From an uncultured Eggerthella sp. (GTDB taxonomy: Bacteria > Actinomycetota > Coriobacteriia > Coriobacteriales > Eggerthellaceae), in assembly GCA_902464295.1 (NCBI GenBank), contig CABQIW010000052.1:1-5673 (forward strand): a DNA stretch of 5,673 nt, in the 5' to 3' direction. Positions 1 through 5,576 of this stretch are shown piece after piece (position 1 is the stretch's first letter; the number at the start of each line of letters is the position of its first letter). The notes below the pieces were generated by a model that saw only the letters and a program-made list of their open reading frames with translations, did not search any database and was not told the origin of the DNA. The position numbers and the translations under genes were made by a program.

Positions 1-25
1 CCACTCGTGAGTCGCGCAAGGCAGT

Positions 26-54
26 ATTATCCTCGCGGGTAGGGGGTGCGTCAA
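26..54 (-). promoter_or_regulatory. Sigma-70-type promoter firing leftward out of the window
   Basis: Read on the minus strand there is a -35 box TTGACG (49-54), a spacer of exactly 17 bp (32-48) and a -10 box GATAAT (26-31). These match the TTGACA/TATAAT consensus at five of six positions each. Transcription would start near position 19 and run off the left edge, so the gene served is not visible. The spacer is C-rich on this strand, and an A-rich stretch with a run of eight A lies about 40 bp upstream of the -35 box. The strength of the boxes would suit a stable RNA or housekeeping gene, but that is only an inference. Confidence 0.6.
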
Positions 55-163
55 GAAGTATTTTGAGAAAGTTTGGGCGAATGGTTGAATTTTTTTTCTA
101 AATCATAAAACCCCAGGAAAAGAGGGAATTTATTCGAGCAGAAACTGCCGCTTACCGGTGCAC

Positions 164-189
164 AAAACCTTCACAGTAGGAAGGATTTT
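164..189 (-). terminator. Probable intrinsic terminator of the thioesterase gene
   Basis: The arms CCTTC (168-172) and GAAGG (180-184) enclose a 7-nt loop. AAAA (164-167) and TTTT (186-189) extend the stem around one bulged A (185). On the minus strand the second arm is followed by TTTTG, a short U-tract, about 50 nt after the stop codon of the thioesterase. A further pair of arms, GGTGCA (157-162) and TGCACC (201-206), brackets the whole hairpin. The stem is short and interrupted, so the call is moderate. Confidence 0.45.
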
Positions 190-237
190 GAGAAAACGCT
201 TGCACCCTCCCGGGCGAGTCTACTCAAGCATCCTCGC

Positions 238-741
238 TTATTTTCCTTCGCGCTCAGCTTGCTTTTGAGCGAGTCGTTCGAGGGAGACGATCTTGGTAAC
301 GAAGATGCCGTCAGAAACGATATCGTCGTCCTCGTCGCGCACTTCGATATTCCAGATCTGCTTGTTCTTTTCCTGATGATCGAATGTCGCGATCGCGCGC
401 AATACCCCTTGCCTGCCCGGCTTCTTGTGATCGATCTCGATATGAACGCCAAAAGGACGCTCTTTCTCGTAGTCGGCACGCATGTCTACCGCGCGACTAG
501 CGGCTGCCTCGACGAGTGCGAGCGTTACTCCCCCATGAAGGAACCCGAACGGCTGGAAGAGGCGGGGGTGGATGTCGAGTTCAGCGACAGTTCTGTCGGG
601 GCTCTGCTCGGCAAAACGAATCCCGAGCATTCCATTGAACGACTCCGCATCACGCGCATCGAGCGCTTGGCAACGTTGCTCCCTATCAGAAAAATCGACT
701 TCTTCCATCCAGCTGTTATCAGTTGTATAAATGCCACTCAT
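238..741 (-). CDS. Hotdog-fold acyl-CoA thioesterase, PaaI family (YdiI/MenI-like)
   Basis: This 167-residue cytoplasmic protein should hydrolyse acyl-CoA or aryl-CoA thioesters to the free acid and CoA. The signature QPFGFLHGG (residues 63-71) is followed by LVEAAAS with Glu78, the expected catalytic acid on the central hotdog helix. DHKK (104-107) stands where YdiI-type enzymes have NH-x-R. QIWNIEVRDE (128-137) forms the last conserved strands. The pattern is closer to the YdiI/MenI clade (1,4-dihydroxy-2-naphthoyl-CoA thioesterase in menaquinone synthesis) than to the phenylacetate enzyme PaaI. Substrate cannot be read from sequence, so no gene symbol is given. The N-terminus is about 15 residues longer than in YdiI. 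The first ATG is chosen because AAAGGA lies about 8 nt upstream; Met12 is an alternative. The gene stands alone: the next cluster upstream ends in a terminator 600 bp away, and a probable terminator follows it. I could not identify a convincing promoter for it. Confidence 0.85.
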   Translation of the reverse strand: MSGIYTTDNSWMEEVDFSDREQRCQALDARDAESFNGMLGIRFAEQSPDRTVAELDIHPRLFQPFGFLHGGVTLALVEAAASRAVDMRADYEKERPFGVHIEIDHKKPGRQGVLRAIATFDHQEKNKQIWNIEVRDEDDDIVSDGIFVTKIVSLERLAQKQAEREGK

Positions 742-846
742 GTAGGATTCCTTTCACGCGTCGTCGCATTGAAACAGTTCTCTATTCCAGTCTAATTCAA
801 AAACTCAAACGCGATTCTCGAATCAGTCAAGCGCGTCCTGAAAAAA

Positions 847-907
847 TTGCAATACTCTACGAAGAACGGGAGTTTACATAATGCAACTTTTAAGTTGTTG
901 CAATACT
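847..907. repeat. Direct repeat pair and nested inverted repeat in AT-rich intergenic DNA
   Basis: TTGCAATACT occurs twice in the same orientation, at 847-856 and 898-907, with starts 51 bp apart. Next to and overlapping the second copy is an inverted repeat: CAACTT-TT-AAGTTG (884-897), and a slightly wider pair TGCAAC (882-887)/GTTGCA (897-902). The cluster lies between the start of the thioesterase gene and the plus-strand promoter at 948-956. It could be operator sites for either side, or the footprint of a small excised or decayed element. No protein-coding content is seen here. Confidence 0.5.
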
Positions 908-947
908 TAATCATGCCTTCTTGACCGTACGTTTATAGCATCTGACC

Positions 948-956
948 TGGTATAAT
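948..956 (+). promoter_or_regulatory. Extended -10 promoter of the decayed plus-strand gene
   Basis: TGG followed directly by a perfect TATAAT (951-956) forms an extended -10 element. There is no well-spaced -35 box: TTGACC at 921-926 is 24 bp away, too far for normal use, but extended -10 promoters can work without one. The expected start of transcription, 6-7 nt after the box, falls on the ATG at 963. The mRNA would then begin with its start codon, a leaderless arrangement that is common in actinobacteria. No ribosome binding site precedes that ATG. Confidence 0.5.
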
Positions 957-962
957 ATAATC

Positions 963-1308
963 ATGATGAAGAGGGATATCCAATCGATCGTTACTATGGC
1001 TCACCTTCGTTACCTTTGATGCTGATACGCCATTCTTCAAACAAGATGAAGACATTCGTACCTTACGAAAAGAGTTGAAAAAGGCTGCGAAGGCGATCGA
1101 TTGCTACCTCAAGGATCGAACACGCTTCAACCTCGATATCTCTCTTGGTCGCAGCTAATTAGCGCTCATCAGGTATCTGATCTACTTTTCGAGGTTAAGA
1201 AGCAGATGAGATACTTCCATCTTAAGCCAAGCATAGCAACTCAAAGATCGCGACAACCTTATCGAATGGCTTGATGAGGCTGAGTTCTGCTTAGTAAAGT
1301 CCGATTAA
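963..1308 (+). pseudogene. Frameshifted remnant of a small charged protein, family not recognised
   Basis: Coding-like stretches run in the same direction but switch frame. One starts MMKRDIQSIV at 963 and hits TGA at 1017-1019. A second, from about 1012 to 1155, reads TFDADTPFFKQDED followed by a Lys/Arg-rich helix (RTLRKELKKAAKAI) and stops at TAA 1156-1158. A third, from about 1150 to 1271, includes LISAHQVSDLLFEVKKQMRY. The fourth, 1237-1305, reads KDRDNLIEWLDEAEFCLVK and ends at TAA 1306-1308. Joined by three small indels they would give a soluble, mostly helical protein of roughly 110 residues. The stretches look protein-like in composition but I do not recognise a family. The reading of the first segment is uncertain, because another frame also stays open there (YPIDRYYGSPSL from 977). 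The DNA is AT-richer than the flanking operon genes, which fits transfer or relaxed selection. Sequencing error is less likely than decay given several shifts in 350 bp. Confidence 0.5.
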
Positions 1309-1369
1309 ACACAGTATCATAAGAGATTGAATTGCAGCATAATTATGGCTATGCGCCTTAGGATTCTCT

Positions 1370-1396
1370 GAAAAGGCTCGACTGATGAGCCTTTTC
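1370..1396. terminator. Bidirectional intrinsic terminator after recR
   Basis: Perfect 10-bp arms GAAAAGGCTC (1370-1379) and GAGCCTTTTC (1387-1396) enclose a 7-nt loop. On the minus strand the hairpin starts only 4 nt after the recR stop codon and ends in CCTTTTC. On the plus strand it ends in CCTTTTCTTGT. Because the A/T ends of the stem mirror each other, it can stop transcripts from both sides: the dnaX-ybaB-recR message and anything from the plus-strand promoter at 948-956. Confidence 0.85.
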
Positions 1397-1400
1397 TTGT

Positions 1401-1997
1401 CTAGAGAATACGGCGCGACTCGATAGCGCGACCCAGCGTTACCTCATCGGCAAACTCGAGGTCACCCCCTACTGGTAGCCCGCTCGCAAGACGGCTGACC
1501 GTAACACCCGTCGGCTTTATGAGACGCGCGAGATAACTCGCCGTCGTTTCGCCTTCGACGTTGGGATTGGTTGCAAGGATGACTTCGGTAATATCGGGAT
1601 TTGAAAGGCGTGCCATGAGCTCGGCCACATGAAGCTCATCAGGACCGATCCCTTCCAGGGGCGAAAGCGCTCCCCCCAGCACATGATAGTGCCCAGAAAA
1701 CGTACCGGTACGCTCGATGGGTGGAATATCGCGCGGCTCAGAAACCACACAGATACAGGTAGCATCACGTTTGGGCGATGCACAGATCTCGCAAAGATCG
1801 CCTTGGGCATAGTTGAAGCACTGGGAGCAAAAATGCACCGTGTCCTTCACTTCCTTGATCGCGTCGGCAAGCCGCATCGCATCGGCTTTAGGGTTGTTCA
1901 AGATCCAGTAAGCGATACGCTGAGCCGACTTCGGACCGATGCCAGGAAGGCGCTCGAGTTCATCGAGTAGATTTTGTATTGCAGAAGCAGCGTACAC
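1401..1997 (-). CDS. recR: Recombination mediator protein RecR
   Basis: RecR works with RecF and RecO to load RecA at single-stranded gaps during recombinational repair. At 198 residues it has the normal family length and all parts in order. A helix-hairpin-helix lies at LPGIGPKSAQR (17-27). A four-cysteine zinc finger follows, with Cys57, Cys60, Cys69 and Cys72. Next comes a TOPRIM domain, with Glu87 in VVSEPRD and the second motif TNPNVEGETTASYL (143-156). The C-terminal segment is LEFADEVTLGRAIESRRIL. The start is GTG at 1995-1997, which gives the usual short N-terminus before the first helix. It lies 6 nt after the ybaB stop codon and in the same frame, and only a weak, distant G-rich stretch precedes it. 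Translation is therefore probably coupled to ybaB. It is the last gene of the cluster, 4 nt before the terminator hairpin. Confidence 0.97.
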   Translation of the reverse strand: MYAASAIQNLLDELERLPGIGPKSAQRIAYWILNNPKADAMRLADAIKEVKDTVHFCSQCFNYAQGDLCEICASPKRDATCICVVSEPRDIPPIERTGTFSGHYHVLGGALSPLEGIGPDELHVAELMARLSNPDITEVILATNPNVEGETTASYLARLIKPTGVTVSRLASGLPVGGDLEFADEVTLGRAIESRRIL

Positions 1998-2003
1998 GAG
2001 TTG

Positions 2004-2312
2004 CTACATGAGCCCCGGGATGTTCATGCCACCCGTGACCGCGCTCATGCGCTGGTTGCTGAGCTCAGAAACACCGCGCAGGGCTTCATTCACCGCAGCC
2101 ACGACCATGTCTTGCAACATTTCGACATCTTCGGGATCGACCGCATCTGGATCGATGGTAAGCGAGGTGATAGCCATATCGCCCGATGCAACAGCCGTGA
2201 CCATGCCGCCGCCTGCGGTTGCCTCGAAGCTCATCGTAGCGATTTCTTCCTGAGCTTTGTTAAGTTCTTTCTGCATCTTCTGAGCTTGGCGCATCATCTG
2301 TTTCATATCCAT
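2004..2312 (-). CDS. ybaB: YbaB/EbfC family nucleoid-associated protein
   Basis: This small dimeric DNA-binding protein belongs to a family found almost always between dnaX and recR. Family members coat DNA with little sequence specificity, and their exact role in repair or nucleoid structure is unsettled. Here it has 102 residues, the normal length. A Met/Gln/Lys-rich amphipathic helix (MKQMMRQAQKMQKELNKAQEE, about 3-23) comes first. The conserved beta section follows (FEATAGGGMVTAVASGDMAITSLTIDP, about 29-55). A second helix (EDVEMLQDMVVAAVNEAL, about 61-78) and a Met/Gly-rich tail (MSAVTGGMNIPGLM) complete it. The ATG at 2310-2312 is preceded by GAGGAG with about 9 nt spacing. It sits 48 nt after dnaX and 6 nt before recR, in one transcription unit with both. 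Confidence 0.95.
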   Translation of the reverse strand: MDMKQMMRQAQKMQKELNKAQEEIATMSFEATAGGGMVTAVASGDMAITSLTIDPDAVDPEDVEMLQDMVVAAVNEALRGVSELSNQRMSAVTGGMNIPGLM

Positions 2313-2349
2313 AGAGTTGAACTCCTCGTCTCGTTTCTTGTTTTGCTCG

Positions 2350-2355
2350 ATTATA
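2350..2355 (-). promoter_or_regulatory. Possible internal -10 box ahead of ybaB-recR
   Basis: The dnaX-ybaB gap carries a perfect TATAAT on the minus strand, about 40 nt before the ybaB start. The sequence 16-18 bp upstream of it, inside the end of dnaX, has no good -35 box, and there is no TGn extension. It could give ybaB and recR some transcription independent of dnaX, but a chance TATAAT in this AT-rich gap is just as possible. Confidence 0.25.
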
Positions 2356-2360
2356 CGTTA

Positions 2361-4829
2361 TCAATTTTCAGTGGTTATCCGCAAATCCTCACCGAATGCC
2401 GCAGTAAGGATCTGTCTGGTTTGGTCAGCTTCTGAAAGCCCTTCACTCGCTTGAGGCTCTGAACGAGGTTGTTCAGGCTGGACCGCTTGAACGTTTTGAC
2501 CAGCTTCCTGGTGCGTTTCGCTCGACGCTGGCGCAACGGGCGCTCCTTCATTCGGCTGAGACCCCTGTGGGAACGCCGCCGACTGAGATCGAGGCTCTGA
2601 AGCGACCGCTGGCTGCTGCGAGGGCTGGGCGGGTTGAGATGTTTGAATCGGTTGAGCGGTTTGCGGAGGCTGCTCTACGCGAGCTGCTTGAGGAGCAGCA
2701 GGTGCAAAATCAGCATCACTGTCCACGAACGGAGACTCATCTTCGTAGCGTGGCATCATTCCTGAAACCGCCGGTTCAGCTTGGAAAGCAACTGCTGGCT
2801 GAGCAGGGACAGGCTGAGCGCTCGGAGCGGGCGCTGATGCTTGCGTCGGTGTTGCTGCTGGTGCTGAAGTTGGCACTGAAGCTGATGTCGTTGCCGATGC
2901 TGGCGCCGAAATTGGCGTTGAAGCCGGCACTGATACTGGAGCACTCTGAGATGCCTGAGGGGCTGCTTGAGGGACCTTGGCAGCTTGAGGGGGATGCGGC
3001 GCATAGGCTGCCGATGTAGACGCAGTCTGATTCACCGTGCCTTGATAGTTCGAACCAGCAGAAGAAGCGGATCCCCCTTGCGCCATAAGCAGCTGGAACG
3101 GCACCGAACCACCCGTTATCTCAATGAAGCTTTGCGCAAGAACGTCCTTCACCTCTTTTTTCTGAGCTGCAGCATAGGCAAAGCTCGAATCAGGCGAGAA
3201 GACGATCTTCACACCCTGGTTTTGAGGATCAGCTTCGATCTTCGCGCCCATGAACAGAACGCCACGCGCAGGATTCGACTTTCGAAGTGCTGCGGTGACC
3301 GAATGCCACATGCGCTGAAGCGCCGCAGCATTCGTAAGGTCAATGGAAGCGGGAGGCACATTCGCTGCCGGTGACCTCGTTGCCGCCTGAGCTGGCATCG
3401 GTTGCGGCGCAGGTGCAGGCTGTGGCGAAGGAACCTGCTGTGGTGCAGGTGCAGGCTGCGGCGTTGGCATGGGCTGAGGCGCAGGAGTCGGTCGCGGAGC
3501 AGGTGCAGCAGGCGTAGGCACCTGAACCGGGGTGTAGGCTTGTTGCGGCGCAGGCTGCGACTGCACTACTGCTGGTTGAGGTGCTGAGGGTTGCTGCATG
3601 CTCTGCACGGGAGCTGGCATCTGCATCGCAGGAGCAGCGACAGGTGCTGCTGGTGCACCCTGCGCGTAAGCGAGCGAAGGCATTGAGAGCAACTTCATCT
3701 CAAGCTCTTCAATGCGCTCAGAAAGCGACTCTAGCGTAAGATCGGACTCGGGGCGCAACAGACGCGTGAGCGCGATCTCGAATGCAAGACGCGAATTCGT
3801 GGTGGCGCGCAGCTCTTTCATGAGGTCGCCCAATACTGAAAGCGCCCGACTCAAACGTTCGGTGCCGAACAGTTCGAGCTCGGATTCCATGACTTCGCGT
3901 GCAGAAGTGCTCGCAGAGATCTCCACATCGGCATCGGTAAGGCTCATAAGATAGAGATTGCGCATGTGCTCGGCAAGCTCTTGGACGAACTGCGCGATAT
4001 CAGCACCCGTTTCCACATAGTGAGAAACCCAGGTGAAGCAAGCACCAGCATCGTGTTTGCCGAGCGCCTGAACGATCTCGGTAAGGCCTTCGTTGTCGAG
4101 CGACCCAAGGATACGATGCGCGCCATCGAGCGTAACGTGACCTTCACCAAAAGCCGCGAGCTGCTCGAGTGACGTAAGCGCGTTACGCATACCACCTTCA
4201 GCTTGATGCGAAATGAGCTCAAGCGCTTCAGGCTCGAACTCCACCCCTTCTTGGACGCATACTGCACCAAGACGCGCAGTGATCTCATCGACGCTCAAAC
4301 GATGGAAGTCGAAACGCTGACAGCGCGAATGGATGGTATCGGGCACCTTTTGCGGGTCGGTAGTACAGAGGATGAACACCACGTGACTCGGCGGTTCTTC
4401 AAGCGTCTTCAGAAGCGCATTGAACGCTGCCGTTGAGAGCATGTGGACTTCATCGATGATGTAGATCTTGTATGAGCCATGCGTAGGCGCATAATGCACG
4501 CGATTGATGATCTCTTCGCGCACGTTCTCCACGCCCGTACGGCTCGCCGCGTCGAGCTCGTAGACATCGGGGTGAGTGCCCGCCGCGATCGCTAAGCATT
4601 CTTCACAGGTACCATCCGGATCGATCGTAGGAGCTTTCTCGCAAAGCAACGCCTTTGCCAAGATGCGCGCCATGGTGGTCTTACCCGTACCGCGCGGCCC
4701 ACAGAAAAGATAAGCATGCGATACCTTTTCCTGCTCGAGGGCATTCTTGAGTGTTCGTTCGATATGCTCCTGTCCGACCACATCTTCAAAGGTGCTCGGA
4801 CGATATTTCCGATACAGTGCTTCTGCCAT
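2361..4829 (-). CDS. dnaX: DNA polymerase III subunit gamma/tau (clamp loader ATPase DnaX)
   Basis: DnaX is the motor of the clamp loader that opens the beta clamp and links it to the replicase. The 822-residue product begins MAEALYRKYRP, the classic DnaX start. The AAA+ module has Walker A GPRGTGKT (44-51), a zinc-binding insert (63-78), Walker B IIDEVHM (124-130), sensor 1 around CTTDPQ (155-160) and the SRC arginine-finger motif (168-170). The helical collar domain runs to about residue 385. After it come a Pro/Ala/Gln-rich linker (about 388-495), a folded conserved block (about 496-586, with a Trp at 508) seen in Gram-positive DnaX C-termini, a second low-complexity linker (about 587-795) and a charged tail. 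The family ranges from about 550 residues in Firmicutes to over 800 in some actinobacteria, so this is a long form. The zinc insert shows three cysteines (63, 75, 78) where four are usual; Ile81 occupies the fourth site. The start is fixed by the AGGTGG site 4 nt upstream; the frame stays open for a further 136 codons upstream across dedA, but that part is noise. Confidence 0.97.
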   Translation of the reverse strand: MAEALYRKYRPSTFEDVVGQEHIERTLKNALEQEKVSHAYLFCGPRGTGKTTMARILAKALLCEKAPTIDPDGTCEECLAIAAGTHPDVYELDAASRTGVENVREEIINRVHYAPTHGSYKIYIIDEVHMLSTAAFNALLKTLEEPPSHVVFILCTTDPQKVPDTIHSRCQRFDFHRLSVDEITARLGAVCVQEGVEFEPEALELISHQAEGGMRNALTSLEQLAAFGEGHVTLDGAHRILGSLDNEGLTEIVQALGKHDAGACFTWVSHYVETGADIAQFVQELAEHMRNLYLMSLTDADVEISASTSAREVMESELELFGTERLSRALSVLGDLMKELRATTNSRLAFEIALTRLLRPESDLTLESLSERIEELEMKLLSMPSLAYAQGAPAAPVAAPAMQMPAPVQSMQQPSAPQPAVVQSQPAPQQAYTPVQVPTPAAPAPRPTPAPQPMPTPQPAPAPQQVPSPQPAPAPQPMPAQAATRSPAANVPPASIDLTNAAALQRMWHSVTAALRKSNPARGVLFMGAKIEADPQNQGVKIVFSPDSSFAYAAAQKKEVKDVLAQSFIEITGGSVPFQLLMAQGGSASSAGSNYQGTVNQTASTSAAYAPHPPQAAKVPQAAPQASQSAPVSVPASTPISAPASATTSASVPTSAPAATPTQASAPAPSAQPVPAQPAVAFQAEPAVSGMMPRYEDESPFVDSDADFAPAAPQAARVEQPPQTAQPIQTSQPAQPSQQPAVASEPRSQSAAFPQGSQPNEGAPVAPASSETHQEAGQNVQAVQPEQPRSEPQASEGLSEADQTRQILTAAFGEDLRITTEN
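3409..3463 (-). repeat. 36-bp-period repeat inside the first dnaX linker
   Basis: GCAGGTGCAGGCTG(T/C)GGCG, as written on the plus strand, occurs at 3409-3427 and 3445-3463, one base different and 36 bp apart. It encodes two copies of PQPAPAPQ in the Pro/Ala/Gln-rich linker of DnaX. The 12-codon period suggests local in-frame duplication, so linker length may vary between strains. Confidence 0.6.
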
Positions 4830-4833
4830 GAAA

Positions 4834-4839
4834 CCACCT
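4834..4839 (-). promoter_or_regulatory. dnaX ribosome binding site overlapping the dedA stop codon
   Basis: AGGTGG on the minus strand is 4 nt from the dnaX ATG, and its first two bases are the last two of the dedA TAG stop. Ribosomes finishing dedA would sit on the dnaX initiation site, so the two genes are very probably co-transcribed and translationally coupled. Confidence 0.7.
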
Positions 4840-5506
4840 AGGCTTTCTCTTTCTTGGCTTTGCGCGAAGACAGCGCAGTCTTGATCGCGGCGATGAAAGC
4901 GGGAGCCACCGAAACGGCAACGATACCCAATACGATGACCTCGAAGTGCTCTTGAACAAAGGGTACACCACCAAAGAAGTATCCCACAAGCACGAACAAG
5001 CTTACCCAGGCAACGCCACCGATGGTGTTGAAGAGCGTGAACTTCGAGAAGTTCATATGGCCCATGCCTGCGATAAAAGGTGCGAAGGTGCGGAAGAACG
5101 GCATGAAGCGCGTGATGACGATCGTAAGCCCACCATATTTCTGGAAGAAGTAGTCGAGCTTGTCCATGCGTTCTTTGGTAAGCGCCTTTACCCTGCCAGA
5201 ATCGATGATGCGCGCACCGAAGAAACGCGCGATCCAATAGTTCGACGTATTGCCCAGAATCGCTGCCGTGTAGAAGACGATGAGCGTTGCGACGATGTTG
5301 AGCCCTCCCCCATCTGCAGAAAAGACACCCGCAGCAAAGAGCAGCGAATCACCCGGCAAGAAAGGAAAGAAGACCAAGCCTGTTTCCACGAAAACGATGA
5401 GGAACAAAGGGGTATAGACCCAGACAGGGCCCAACGTTATGATCCATCCCGCAATGAACGCACGGGGGTCTTTCAGAAGACCTACGAAGAAATTGATGAT
5501 ATCCAA
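4838..5506 (-). CDS. DedA family integral membrane protein
   Basis: This polytopic inner-membrane protein of 222 residues has the usual family length. DedA/VTT-domain proteins act as membrane transporters; some members (B. subtilis UptA, for example) recycle undecaprenyl phosphate across the membrane, and E. coli YqjA/YghB are needed for envelope homeostasis. The family's functional residues are present: Glu41 in the hydrophobic stretch LIVFVETGLVFFPFLPGDS, Asp53 at its end, and the motif RFMPFFRT with Arg133 and Arg139, followed by FAPFIAGMGHM. Hydrophobic segments lie at about 15-50, 53-62, 70-86, 127-147, 160-182 and 187-208, and the C-terminus is lysine-rich (RKAKKEKA), probably cytoplasmic. 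The start is TTG at 5504-5506, preceded by AAAGGA at about 7 nt; no in-frame ATG exists between it and the TAG stop upstream. It lies 70 nt after the SRP RNA and 8 nt before dnaX, so it is the first protein gene of the dnaX cluster. The transported lipid is not known for this member. Confidence 0.93.
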   Translation of the reverse strand: MDIINFFVGLLKDPRAFIAGWIITLGPVWVYTPLFLIVFVETGLVFFPFLPGDSLLFAAGVFSADGGGLNIVATLIVFYTAAILGNTSNYWIARFFGARIIDSGRVKALTKERMDKLDYFFQKYGGLTIVITRFMPFFRTFAPFIAGMGHMNFSKFTLFNTIGGVAWVSLFVLVGYFFGGVPFVQEHFEVIVLGIVAVSVAPAFIAAIKTALSSRKAKKEKA

Positions 5507-5576
5507 CAGATCATCCTTTACGTTTGGTTGATGGTCCTTTACCTATTCTTTGCATTGTGCCCGAATACACGAATAT

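Noticed and set aside
259..795. Long plus-strand open frame across the thioesterase gene
   Set aside because: It is antisense to a clear hotdog thioesterase, has no family resemblance and no ribosome site. It is a shadow of GC-rich coding DNA.
781..830. Promoter for the thioesterase gene from TTGACT (825-830) or TTGAGT (803-808) on the minus strand, with palindrome GATTCTCGAATC (813-824) as an operator
   Set aside because: Neither -35 has a convincing -10 at 16-18 bp. The palindrome has only 5-bp arms and no second copy, so it is too weak to annotate.
921..956. Classic -35/-10 pair TTGACC and TATAAT on the plus strand
   Set aside because: The spacer is 24 bp, too long. The extended -10 reading of the same TATAAT is the better explanation.
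742..1400. Insertion sequence or CRISPR array in the large gap
   Set aside because: There are no transposase motifs, no long terminal inverted repeats and no regularly spaced repeats beyond the single 10-bp pair.
2567..3019. Plus-strand leucine/alanine-rich frame inside dnaX
   Set aside because: It mirrors the repetitive Pro/Ala linker codons on the opposite strand. Composition explains it, with no independent evidence.
4830..5237. Upstream extension of the dnaX frame by 136 codons
   Set aside because: The added residues are His/Arg/Cys-rich noise overlapping dedA. The true start has the canonical MAEALYRKYRP and a ribosome site.
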